Positions 44,477 through 55,732 of a DNA stretch of 64,000 nt are shown piece after piece. The stretch covers positions 19,786,001 to 19,850,000 of the forward strand of contig CM065397.1 of assembly GCA_033060915.1 (NCBI GenBank). The letters run 5' to 3'. This DNA is from Euryodendron excelsum. Taxonomy: Eukaryota; Streptophyta; Magnoliopsida; Ericales; Pentaphylacaceae. The stretch's first letter is position 1; the number at the start of each line of letters is the position of its first letter. The notes under the pieces were generated by a model. That model searched no databases and was not told the DNA's origin. It worked only from the letters and a program-made list of their open reading frames with translations. The translations under genes and the position numbers were made by a program.

Positions 44477-46204
44477 ATATCAAACCATGCATTCAAAATG
44501 TTTGAAATGAAATTAGATGCCATTTTATAAAAATTACAAAATCGTTGGAACGGCCACTTAAATCATTTAAATGGGGCTAGTGAGCATTTGAGGCTCATCG
44601 CAACCATTTGAACGCATTCAAATGGTCCTAGTGCGCATTCAAGGGCTGGAATGTGTGATTGTACTATTAAAGTGCAATCTTAACCCATTAATTAGTGAAT
44701 TATGAAGCCTTAGCAGAGTGGTTTAACCTTTAGTTAAGTGTTTATGCCTTCTAACATAGTTCTTTGTGTCTTGTGTAGATTTTGTAAGGAAATGAGTTAA
44801 AAATTCGGAGATGGAACTTGACACTACTTCAGCATTTTGGAAATAAGTTTTTATTCTGATATTGGATCGAGGTAATTTTTATGGCATTGGAAAGAAGATT
44901 TCAAGATCTAGACTTTTGTATTTCATGAAAATTTCACTAACCGACCTCGAACAGGGTCAAAATTGAGCAATAATGCGAAGCTGCAAAACTGACCGTCCCA
45001 ATGGCCTTGAGAGCCGTCCAGATGGCCAACCCCTCCAATCTGACCATTCAAAAGGTCCTCAAGCCATTAGGAGGGCCAAAGTCTTCAATTTGTACATCTA
45101 GATGGCCACCAAACCTATTCGGACGATCCACCACTAGTAAGCTCAGAAAGTTGCCTATTTTGATGTGCTTCATTGTAAACTATATAGGGAAAAACCCTAA
45201 TTATAAAGGGTCACAAATTTTGAGTTTAGAATAGAGTTTTGAGAGAGTAATTAGGTTTTCTTTAGTTTTCCCTTCATTATTATCGTAATCAAGCAATCGT
45301 TCTTCAATAAAACTTTTGATTTTTGTTGTGATGATGAGTGGCTAATTCTCCTTCTTAGTGAGGGATCTGAAAGTTGTTCGGGACTTGGGGAGATTTGATT
45401 CATTCTGAATTAAAGTGATGATTTAACAAGGCATTGAATTGGGCTTTCTTATTTCATCTTTTAAATAATGAGTCTTCCTCTTTTTCATTATTTTCTTTCA
45501 AAATCAAAGGTTTGTGATCATATTGTTTAGTGTTCATATGCAACGTCAATTTCATAGAAGTGTTACTTTGATCCCATTTATGAACTCTTTGAAACTATAT
45601 ACTCAAAATATTGAATGAAATTGATTCGGATTCTAAATTGTTTTTAACCACAAAATTTTTTAATTCAACGGCATAAGTAGTTGACATTGAATTGAGTTAA
45701 AACTATCTTGAAAATTATCATTCTTCTAGGCAATTGGATCGTTCTTAGCCAATATCTCATTTAATTCATTAAATATTCGTTTCCTTTCTGTCATTAATTA
45801 ATCCATCTCTTCAAATAGCCATTTTTATTTCATTTAATATTCGTTGCCTCGGATTTCACCGAGTTTATTGCTGCATCGTGACTGTGCACCTTATGGATAT
45901 TAGGTATTTACCTTAGGTTGTTTGTTTTAGTTATTAGGTTTGTCTCTCTTTGATTTAAATTGGGTAAGAATTAAGAGGAGACCTAGGATTGGTGTTAATT
46001 GCAAATCGGTGATAAATGTTTTGTGGAGATTGGAGGTTGGCTGGCCATTGAAATAGAATTAGTGGTATAAATTGGTGTTAATTTCTAGTTCAGTGGTTGA
46101 GGATTATGATTTGCTTTATTGAGGTGTGGATTGCCTAGTTATTTGTGCATTGCATACATTTTTGGGTTCGGAATTTAACAGGCAAACTTATACGAGTAGA
46201 CCCC
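44473..46204 (+). mobile_element. Probable 5' LTR and leader of the Athila-like element
   Basis: It has no frame of interest but lies directly upstream of the gag at 46205. It contains an array of ATTCAAATGG / CATTTGAACG motifs (44545-44650) and CCGTCCAGATGGCC-type motifs (44990-45125), followed by TATA-like ACTATATAGGG and ATTATAAAGGG at 45178-45210. The phrase GTGATGATGAGTGGCTAATTC (45329 on) is characteristic of the R/U5 part of Athila-type LTRs. Neither the LTR boundaries nor the primer site could be fixed. Confidence 0.5.
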
Positions 46205-47421
46205 ATGGAAAATCTTTAATGATGGTAATGTTAACATTCAGCGTGGAGGAGCAGTGCAAGAACGTCCTATTCGGTCTCTAATTATCTAGACCCCACTAGA
46301 CAAAGTCCACCGTCATGTATTGTCTTGCTTGCTCATCAAGAGGCTTTGAACTTTAAACCTTAAACCAGGCATATTCCAATTAATTCAACATTTTCAGGGG
46401 ATAGATTTTGAGAATCCATAGCAACCATATCAAGGACTTTGAGGAAGTTTACCTCGTGTTCTTAGATAATATTTGCACCAAAGAGGTTCTCCAACACAAA
46501 CTCTTCCTATTTTCTCTTAGGATAAAGCCAAAATCTGGCTAAACTCTTACGGCCTATGTAATCACATCTTGGAACACTTTACAAGCTAAGGTTTTATGAA
46601 AAATCTTTCCTAAGCACCGTACTGAGGCGATTCGTCACCAAATCTCTCATTTCACTCTTTAAGCAAATGAAACATTCTTTCAGTGTTGGGAGCATTATAA
46701 AACACTTTTGAATTTTTGCCCCCATCATGGTTTTGAGTCCTACGACATAATCAATATCTTCTATTCATCCTTGATGCCACAGCTTAAGCGTTTGGTAGAG
46801 ACCATGTCTAATGAAGATTTCTATGATAAATCTATTGAAGAAGTCTTTGGTTATTTCAAGTTCTTGGCAGATACTGTTAGGGATTAAGAGGCCGTAAGCA
46901 CTCAAAACCTTGAGTCCAAATCAAATGCACAAGGGAATGGGAGGTTTACTTTGAGTCTAGCAGATGATGTGAGTGCTAAGTTGAGCACTCTCATGAGGCA
47001 AATAGAAGCATTGGCACTCAAGCAAGAGCAAAATGTGTTTGCTGACTCATAAGTCCAAGTTAACTGTAGTGTTTGTTATAGTAATGCACATGGGACTAAT
47101 GAGTGTCCCACCATTCCTGCTTTTAGGAAAGTTTTGCATGAAGTGGCTAATGCGATAAACTAATTTAGAAAGCCTTATACAAATCAAGGGGGTCAAAGGA
47201 ACCCTTACTCAGGAACCTACAATTCCAGGTGGCGCAATCACCCTAACTTTAGTTGGAGGAGCAATGGAAATGTTGCTCCACCACAATATCAGGCTAAGCC
47301 CTATCTCAGCCTTATCTAGCACAAACACAAGCATCCACATCCTATCAACCTCCTCATAAGAGGCCAATTGAGGACACCCTATATCAGTTTATGCAAATGC
47401 ATGGTGGAGTGAATGGAAGGG
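46205..47421 (+). pseudogene. Gag of an Athila-like Ty3/gypsy element (first part)
   Basis: From ATG at 46205 the reading gives NDGNVNIQRGGAVQERPIRS after an early stop. The gag core follows (GIDFENPYQHIKDFEEV, LKRLVETMSNEDFYDKS). A zinc knuckle CSVCYSNAHGTNEC lies near 47075, and the NPYSGTYNSRWRNHPNFSWR-type linker near 47200-47265 is a hallmark of Athila gag. Several stops and at least one frame change are present. The frame is cut at 47421 by the A4 LTR and resumes at 52322 after the duplicated AAGGG. Confidence 0.8.
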
Positions 47422-47621
47422 TGTAAGCACCCCATTTTTGACCGCTCGGCAGTCTACGATCTGTCCAGACTTGTACTCAAGTCAATATGGACGTATGCCA
47501 ATCGAAACCAACTCTCTAAATCTAATCCTGTCTATTCATTGCTTCACGAGCCCCGCCAGACCCAAATAGAGGCAAAATGAGCAAAATGCCCCTGGGGACA
47601 TCGTTCGGTCCAATTCCAAAA

Positions 47622-47795
47622 TAGGCACATCTTTCCGAAGACGGTAAGTCCCCTTTCCAATTCCAAATCAGGCACGTCTTTTCAAAGACGGTAAGTCCCC
47701 TTTCCAATTCCAAATCAGGCACGTATTTTCGAAGACGGTAAGTCCCCTTTCCAAATCCAACAGGCACGTGTTTCCAAAGACGGTAAGTCCCCTTT
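47622..47795 (+). repeat. 47-bp tandem repeat with an internal hairpin, about four copies
   Basis: GGCAC starts lie at 47624, 47671, 47718 and 47763 (spacing 47, 47, 45). Each unit has CGTCTT-TTCA-AAGACG or a variant, a 6-bp stem with a 4-base loop, followed by GTAAGTCCCCTTTCCAATTCC. Related units are at 35835-36110 in A3. Confidence 0.88.
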
Positions 47796-48969
47796 CTAAT
47801 TCCAATTCCAATTGCAATCCCTCTCTCGAGATAGTTGATTCCTCGAGACAGTAATTCTATCCAATCCAGTACGTTTTTTGAAAAAAATTTCTTTGGAACG
47901 GTAAGTCCCTTTAAACCTGTCGACTGGGACGAGACCCCAAGTCCCCTAGATGGTAGAACGGTCCTTCTTTGGCGCCTGCTAGCCCGCCAATACAGAAATG
48001 TCCGTTTAGGCACGCCTTTTGAGAAAGTTGATTCTCAGGCATTAAGTCCCTTTAACAGCTTCCTGAGATCAGGCAGTATCGGGAATGATCGCGAATCGTC
48101 AGGGTAGCGGAAATACTCACAAACAGGTCGATATAGGGAATTACCAACAAACCCCTGTATCATGAGACCGCCGTCAGAGTGGCGGAAACACTCAAAACCC
48201 AGGTCAACACCAGTGCCTGCTAGCCCACTCTGGTGAAAAATGACCAAACTGCCCCTCTGGCCATTTTCTGACACGTTTCTCGAGAGCACACCTAAGTCCT
48301 TATAACGATAATTCCACCCTTCCTAGATTGTCCTAGAGATGATCCTGCATGATTAGGTGCCCTCTAGTCTGTTTTGGGTCAATTCCGAGACTTTTTGGTC
48401 AAGATGACCATTTTGCCCTTAGGCATCCGAACGCCCCAGAAACCACACCGGCCCTGGGTATCAAACTGGTAACTTTCCGAGAATGCTTCCTACAGTATTT
48501 TCAACCTTTCTTTACCTTTCCGGATCATTCCGAGTCAGTTTTGGCGAACCCGGTACAAAATGACCGTTTTGCCCCTAGTGGGCCGGTCACCTTTTCCAAC
48601 CACACTAGCTCTGGGTATCATACCGGCAACCTTTGGGAACATTCTGAATAATGTTTCTTTCGGGACGTTCCGAGTCCATCTCGGTAGCTTTCCAGCCCGG
48701 TTGACTGTTTTGTCCCTAATGGCCTAATCAACCCTTCCGACACATTCTATCTTCATTTTTCAAGTCAAATACTTCCGGGACACTGTTCTAAGTGTTCTTG
48801 CCCTTTTTCCGGCCTTCAGGGTCATTCCCGGTCTCTCAACTCCTTCCCAAACTTTCCAAAGTCACTCCTAGTGAAGCCATGTTAAACATTGCATGGTAGT
48901 CACTAGTACAGGTGCCCAAATCTTCCCAAGATACGTTGCTTGCCGACCTTAAAACTTTCCTAACTGGCT

Positions 48970-49030
48970 GGCGCCACTAGTAGTGGCGCCAAGCCAAGAA
49001 ATGGCCTGGCGCCACTCCTAGTGGCGCCAA
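48970..49030 (+). repeat. Two palindromes upstream of the A4 promoter
   Basis: The first (48970-48990) has perfect 10-bp arms GGCGCCACTA / TAGTGGCGCC around one base. The second (about 49008-49030) pairs TGGCGCCACT with AGTGGCGCCA across three bases. Copy A3 has the first as GGCACC...GGTGCC, with both arms changed. Confidence 0.9.
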
Positions 49031-51424
49031 GAGGAGGTTTGGCCTGGTGCCACTGCAACAGGCACCAGGTCTATCCCATCTCTATCAATACAGAGCCTCT
49101 TCCAGGGTGAAAAAGGTCCGCAAACTCAGTCTGAAAACCCTAATATTCGATATATAGAGCTCGTAGCCTCCTTAAATCCTAGCTTCTCTAGGTTTTCCAA
49201 ACCCTAGCCACCATACACAAACCCTAGCCTCCTATACACTCATACACACCCCTATACACTTATACACTAGCCTCCAACCCTCTATTGAAGATTTGGATTG
49301 CTGCAACTCGAAACTCTCGAAGACGAAGACAAAACTCTCGAAGACTGAATCGAAGAGCGAAGAAAAAGTAAGAAAAGCAAGGCACGCAAAGCCAAGTGAA
49401 ATAAACAAGACACAAGGTAGGTTTTCGCTTTAAGTTTCTACACTTCCCCTCTCTCTTCTCCCTCCTAACCCACTTGGGTTTTCTCTATTTTAATCCCCCA
49501 TCTTCTTCCCCCCTTTCTTTGCATGCTTGAAATAAGGGGATTCCCGATCCATGTGTAGGATTAGACTATTGGAGGGTCACCGTGTCGGGGGCTTTCTTTT
49601 AGTCTAACCAGAGACCACGTGGGTTCAGCCCCCTTGATTATGCGGTGAAGCCTTAACCTTGTATGTTCACGACCCCAATTTGCATTGTGCATATCATTAT
49701 CTTGCATTCTTCTAAAAATCATTTTCAAAGCTTGCATTAACATTGTTTTCAAAATTGCATCAAAATCTTCTTTTCCAAAATTTGTTTTCAAAATCACAAT
49801 CCTAGGGTGATTCTAGCATTTCCATGGCTAGGGTTGCTTTAGAAAAGTGTTACATTTAAAGTGACCAACATGGTCCATATTTTCAACTCATTATTTTCAA
49901 AACCACTTTCTTAAAGTGGTTCTAGCCCTCTTATGGTTAGGATCGCTTTAGGAAAGTGAGATATTTTTATATATATTTTCTAAAAACTCTCTTTTCAAAT
50001 CTTTCCCTCTAAAAATTCTTTTTTATAACATGCTTTCCAAAAACTCTTCTTTCCAAAATTGTTTTCTAAAAACTCCCTCCCAAAAATCTATTTTGAAAAC
50101 TTCCTTTTTAAACTCCTTTGCAAAACACTCTCCTCAAAATTCGCTTTCCTAAAAACTCTTTCCTAAAAGTTTCTTCCAAAATTTTGTTTCCAAAACTCTC
50201 TCAAAGTTTTAATTTCCAAAAACTTCCTTCCTAAAATTCTTTTCAAAATACGCTTTCTAAAAAACCCCTCTTTAAAATCTTCCTCCAAATTCTTCGTTTC
50301 CAAAAACACACTTTCCAAAAAACTCAAACTCTTTTCTTAGAGCCCAAGTCAAGCCATAGAGCTAACAATTAGGAAATCTTAATTTTCTTTCCAAAAACAT
50401 GATTTTCAAACTTGTCTTAAAACCTAGGTTTCCAAAACCTCCTATTTTCTACATCAAAATCCTAAGTTTCCAAAAAACTTCTTCTCTATGCCAAAACTAT
50501 AGTTTTCCAAATCTAGGGTTTCTAAAACCTCCCTTTCCAAATCCTTGTCAAATCCAATCTTCCCTTTAGGAAACCAAATCCCATCTTCCCTTTAGGAAAC
50601 CAAATCCAATCTTCCCGTTTAGGAAACTAGATCCTATCCTCCATTTTTAGAAACAAAATCAAGCCCTTTCTTTTAGAAACAAAATCTAATCTCTTGTTTT
50701 AGGAAATAGGAATCTTAGCTCTTCTTAGTCTAAATCTTTCCTAATTCAAATCCTTCTTAATTTTTTACTTTCCCAAATCTTAAGTTTCCAAAACTTAAAC
50801 ATAAAAATCTTTCCTAAATTTTAAAACTCAACTTCCACATCTTTCCTAATTCAACCTTTTCCTAATTCTATCCCTTTCCAAATCTAGGTTTTCCAATCTT
50901 TCCTAAATTCAAACCTTCCCTAATCTCAAGATTTTCTAAAATTCAAACCTCAAATCTTTCTAAATTCTAAATTTTCCTAAAACTTAAAATCTTTCCAAAT
51001 CTAAAACTTTCTAAACTCAAAGTTTTCTTACTTTCAAAACTTCTCTATTACAAAAACATTCCAAATTCAAAACTTTACAATTTTAAAACTTTCTTAAAAT
51101 GGAACCTTTCTTGATTCAAAACTTTCCTAAGACGAAACTTTCCGAAAATGACACTTTCCTATTTTGAAACTTTCCTAAATCGAGACTTTCCTAATTCGAA
51201 CTTTTCCTAAATTCAATCCAATCTTTCTCCAATCTTCAAAGTCTAACATTCAAGTCCAATCTTTCTTAATCTCAAGTCTTTTCTAAATTCTCTCTTTCCT
51301 AAGTCTAGGTTTCCTAAAACCAATCTTTTCAAATCCTTCAATCAAAGTTCAATCTCCCAATCTTCCAATCCAAATTCTAATTCAATCTCTTTCTTCCAAT
51401 CATGTCTTCTATTTTCTATCAGAC

Positions 51425-51493
51425 TCTTGTCCGAACTACGACTGACCTGATTCCTCTAAAAGGATACGTAGGCAACCCTCATGAGTGCGATCA
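51425..51493 (+). other. Conserved LTR island (copy A4)
   Basis: Same island as at 40065-40131, with GAACTACGACTGACCTGATT and AAAGGATACGTAGGCAACCC unchanged. It lies 823 bp from the LTR 3' end. Confidence 0.8.
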
Positions 51494-52321
51494 TAACTTT
51501 TTTTAAGTTTCTATTTTCACAACCTTTTTCAAATCTCAAATTCCACAATCTCTTTCAAGCTTCTATTTCCACAAATCTCCAATTCTACAATATTCTTCAA
51601 GTTTTCAATTCCATAATCTATTTTTCTAATTCCAAATTTCTATTTCCAAATCTCTAATTTCAATTTCTAAAACTTTTCAATTTCAAATCCATCTTTTCAA
51701 ATCTCTTTTAAATCAAATCAATTTCTTTTCAAATCTCTTCCCAAACCTATTTTCCAACTTTCTTTTCTTGCACTTGCATATCATGCATCATGTTTTTTTT
51801 TAAACATTCTTTTTCTAAAATGAATAGGATAGAACATTTGTTAGTTGAAGACTCTCATAGGTGAGCCTAGGGTAAATAGACATGTAGGTACCGTAAGGGC
51901 GGGGTAGGGTAATGGCTTAATGCGTCTTCCCTACATGTAACCAACCTCCGAACCTAGATCATTGTTTTCGAAAGACCAAAATAGAGTTATTTTCAAAAAA
52001 GGGCTTAAATGTTTTCCAAAGTTTGCTAAACAACCTCTTTTCTTAAAAACCCTCTCTTGAGGAGATATTTTCAAAATAGTTTTCAAAAACCCTAAGTGTA
52101 GTTTTCGGATTATGCTTAGTTTTTAGGTGACCTAACTCACTTTAATCAAGTTAGGTGGCGACTCCAAATGTTTTCCAAAAGCCCTTTATTCAAATCTATT
52201 TTTCATTCAAACCTAGTCGCACTCATTCTTCTAGGAGGGTGAGTTCTAACGAGAGAGTACAGTATTTTTCCCGCTTGTGTGTGTATTCCTCGAGTGCAAA
52301 AAATCTGGGCGCGACAAAGGG

Positions 52322-53403
52322 TTGATAAAACTCTAAAACAGCAAAGTTGCACATTTGATGACATAAAAAGTCAGCTGACTCTATTTACACAAACTTTGAT
52401 TGTTCTACAAAAGGGGTATTTCCCAACTCAACTCCAGCCTAATCCTACTAGGAAAGCACACATGAGCGAGGTTGTCATAAACCATACCTCTTCCCAAGAG
52501 CAAGTCTAGGCCATCACGTACCCTAAGGAGTGGGAGAGTCATTAAGCAACCCATTGAACCTAAAGAACCTTAGTCTAAGACCACACCTCTTACGGGAAAT
52601 GAACCAATAATTGGGGATGGGTTAGACAAGCCGATAGAAAAAGTTGAGAGAAGAAGAGAGAAAAAAAGAATAGTGACAAGGTAGAAAAGCCTAGGGACAA
52701 TGAGATAGAGGTGCTAGTATATGCTCAATTTCCTCACATATTAACCAAGGCTAAGCATGAGCTTATTAATTTTGAAATCTATGAGGTCTTTAAGCAAGGG
52801 AAGATAAACATCCCTCTCCTTGATGCCATAAAATAGATTCCCTCTAATGCCAAGTTTTTAAAAGACTTGTGTACTGTCAAGAGGAGGCTGCATATCGAAG
52901 ATAACATTTTGTTGGCCTAACAAGCATGTGCTATCTTGAAATTGAAAACGCCACCAAGTACAAGGACCCAGGTTATCCTACTATTTCTTGTGTCATAGGA
53001 AACCACAAAATAAACTAGGTATTACTTGATTTGGGAGCTAGTGTAAACTCGCTTCCCTATTCTGTGTGTCAGCATCTTGGATTGGGAGAGTTATGCTCCA
53101 TTCGGGTTACTCTCCAGTTAGCTAATAAGTCTATGCGGGTGCCTAGGGGTATAGTTAAGGATATGCTAATACAGGTTGATAAATTCTACTTTCTATTGAC
53201 TTTAGTGTTCTATACACCCACCCAGTTGCGAACTCCAGTACTTAGCCTCAAATCCCAGTCATATTAGGCCGACCTTTCTTGCTACATCTGATGCTGTCAT
53301 TAGTTATAGGAATGGTATTGTGAAAATGTCATTCAAAAATATGACTGTGAAGATGAATATTTTTAATGTTGGTAAACAACCAGGTGAGTATGAAGACAAA
53401 AGG
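52322..53403 (+). pseudogene. Athila-like gag C-terminus and protease
   Basis: The reading resumes as VDKTLKQQSCTFDDIKSQLT, joining the gag end at 47421. From about 52715 it gives FPHILTKAKHELINFEIYEV, INIPLLDAIK and NAKFLKDLCTVKR, the usual Athila region before the protease. The retropepsin lies at 53010-53220: VLLDLGASVNSLPYSV, with LxxGAS at the active site, then ELCSIRVTLQLANKS and VPRGIVKDMLIQVDKFYF. Stops and frame changes occur near 52530, 52830 and 52920. The frame is cut at 53403 by a small insertion. Confidence 0.8.
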
Positions 53404-53542
53404 TGTGACGACCCATGTTAGCGTGTGCTGAGTCCCACATCAAAAGTTTACATAGGAGATCTTGGGTATATAAGTAGGAGCAATGAACATAAATGACACC
53501 TTCTTGGCTAGCCCTTTCGGGGGAGTTCCCATGGTTATTACA
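53404..53542 (+). mobile_element. Small TRIM/solo-LTR-like insertion, 139 bp
   Basis: It begins TGTGACGACCCATGTTAG and ends GGTTATTACA, followed by TAAAGG. The preceding bases are AAAGG (53399-53403), and AAAGG recurs at 53544-53548, so there is an imperfect duplication with one extra T. Removing it brings together two parts of the Athila polyprotein. It contains TGAGTCCCACATC, a phrase common in plant TRIM LTRs, and a TATA box (GGGTATATAAGTAGGAGC at about 53465-53482). Confidence 0.65.
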
Positions 53543-53548
53543 TAAAGG

Positions 53549-55732
53549 AGGTTAGATTTATTGACACGCTTATGCAAGTGCACTTTGGAAGGGCACACTA
53601 GAGTGTGCTTTAGTTCTAAGTGAGGGATTAGACACCATCGAGTCAGGAGAGGTGTCATTTAGTGAGGACATGGTTAAACTAGAGCTTATGCCAGTCATGT
53701 CAGTGGGTCAGTGAACCCTAACTTTTGAGCCTTTATTGCCTAGTCCTTCCAAGCCTGAACCTTTGGAGCTCAAGGCTCCAGCTCTTGAAAGAAAACCATA
53801 TCATTCCTCTTTAAAGTACATATTCTTAGGAGGAGAGGCATACTCGGTGGTGATATCTTCTAGTCTTATTTTAGGCCAAGAGGAGAGTTTGATAGTGGTG
53901 TTGAAAAGACACCGAAAAGCTATAAGTTAGACCATTGTTGATTTGCATGGTGTTAGTCCTCTTGTATTCACACACCGAATTTATGTTGAGGCAAAGGCTA
54001 AACCCGTGAGACAAATGCAACAACGATAAAACCCTAACATGAAAGATATTGTGCAAGGGGAGGTTTTGAAACTTCTTAATGTGGGTATCATATATCCTAT
54101 CGCCGATTCTAGGTGGGTTAGTCCGACCCAAGTGATTTTAAAGAAATTTGGAGTCGTGATAGTTAAGAATGATAAGAATGAGTTAGTGCCAACTAGGGTT
54201 GAAATTGGTTGGCGAATGTGCATTAACTACTGATGACTTAATGCTGTAATAAGCAATGACTACTTCCCACTCTAGTTTCTTGATCAAGTCCTTGAGAGAG
54301 TAGTGGGTAGGGCATTTATTGCTTTTTGGATGAGTACTTAGGATACAATCAGATTGAAATAACCCTTGAGGACCAAGATAAGACCACAGTCATGTGTCCC
54401 TTTAGGAATTATACTTACAAGCGCATGCCCTTTGGTTTGTGCCATACACCAACGACTCTTTAACAGTGTATAATGAGCATTTTCAGTGATATGATTGAGC
54501 GTATTGTTGAGATCTTCATGGATGATTTTTCTATATACGAGGATACCTAGCCTGAGTGTCTAGAGAACTTAAAGAAAGTGCTGCAAAGATGTACTGATAG
54601 TAATTTAGTTCTAAATTGGGAGTGACATAAGGGATCGTTCTAAGGCATATCATTGCTAGCAAGGGGATTGAAGTTGATAAAACTAAAACTAAACTTATTC
54701 AAAAATATCCAACTCCTCGAACTATCAACGATATCTGATCTTTTCTTGGGCATGTCAATTTCTACTAGTGATCTATGTAGGGTATTTATATCTCTTGTCC
54801 TATGTGCCATTTACTGTTCAATGACGATCCATTTGAATGGACATCGGCTTGTCAAGCAACTTTTGATAAGCTCAAAGGGCTATTGATGAACGGCCCCCAT
54901 CATATAGTTCCCGATTGGTCATTGCCTTTTGAGTTAATATGTGACTCTAGTGATTTTGTTGTAGGGGGTATTTTAGGGCAACGAGTAGACAAGAAACCTC
55001 ATATGATTTAGTATGCTAGTAAAACTGTGAACGATGCCCAAGTTAATTACACGACAACTGAAAAAAATTGCTAGCTTTCGTGTTTGCTCTTAACAAATTT
55101 CGGTCATACTTAGTCAGCTCGTTAGTAATTGTCTGTATCGATCATGTAGCACTTAAGTACTTGCTCACCAAGCAGGATGCCAAATCTCGTTTGATCCGCT
55201 GAATCCTTCTACTCCAAGAGTTTAACTTAGAAATTCATGATAAGAAAGGGGTAGAAAATGAGGTTTTCAGTCACTTATCTAGGATTACTATTAGAATCAT
55301 ATAACTGATATCACTCCCATCAATGAGTACTACCCTGCTAAGCAGCTCTTCCATGTTCATGCTATCACCACTGCTCCTATCACATTGTGGTATGCCAATA
55401 TATCCAACTTTTGGCTACCAACAAGATTCCTTCATGTTGCTCTCTCCTATATAAGCAGAAATTCTTGAGGAATGTTAGAGTTTTCTTTTGGGATTAGTCG
55501 TATTTGTTCAAATATTATCCCAACCAAGTGATACGTCGTTGTGTTCCAGACGATTAGTTCCATTCAATTATAGAATTCTGTCATTTTCATACTTGTGGTG
55601 GGCAATTCTCTTCTAAGAAAACTATTCTGAAAATCTTGCAAAGCGGTTTCAATTGACCCACGATGTTCTGCAATGTCCACATGTTTTGCACTTCATATGA
55701 GAGGTGTCAATACTTAGAAAGCTTGTCTAAAA
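53549..55732 (+). pseudogene. Athila-like pol: reverse transcriptase, RNase H and truncated integrase
   Basis: After a linker (FIDTLMQVHFG; ECALVLSEGLDTIESGEVSF; HSSLKYIFLGGEAYSVVISS), the reverse transcriptase starts near 53900 with VDLHGVSPLVFTHRIYVE. It continues with EVLKLLNVGIIYPIADSRW and MPFGLCHTPTTL, and the catalytic loop EIFMDDFSIYED lies near 54520. RNase H follows (FELICDSSDFVVGGILGQR, ASKTVNDAQVNYTTTEKN, HDKKGVENEVFSHLSR). The integrase zinc-binding region is present (CHFHTCGGQFSSKKT, then the FCNVHMFC segment), but the DDE core is missing because sequence ends at 55732, where copy A5 starts. Stops and frame changes are frequent. Confidence 0.85.

Larger units (their letters stand above)
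47422..52316 (+). mobile_element. Family A solo LTR (copy A4)
   Basis: It starts TGTAAGCACCCCATTTTTGAC and ends AATCTGGGCGCGACA, with a perfect AAGGG duplication (47417-47421 and 52317-52321). Length is 4895 bp. It shares the full order of parts with A3: hairpin tandem modules (47622-47795), GTCAGAGTGGCGG repeats (48090-48200), CCGG-type repeats (48440-48620), palindromes (48970-49030), a weak TATA at 49083, CT-rich leader, paired TTTAGGAAAGTG blocks, degenerate TTTCCTAAA tract, island (51425-51493) and end region. It split the Athila gag gene, so it is younger than that element. Confidence 0.94.

Noticed and set aside
47522..48013. 163-codon minus-strand frame
   Set aside because: It is the longest frame in its area, but its RKGTYRL-type repeated peptides come from the 47-bp hairpin tandem repeat of copy A4.
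35589..52316. A3 and A4 as the two LTRs of one element
   Set aside because: A3 lies inside LTR C and A4 inside an Athila gag, each with its own duplication. No polyprotein of the right family lies between.
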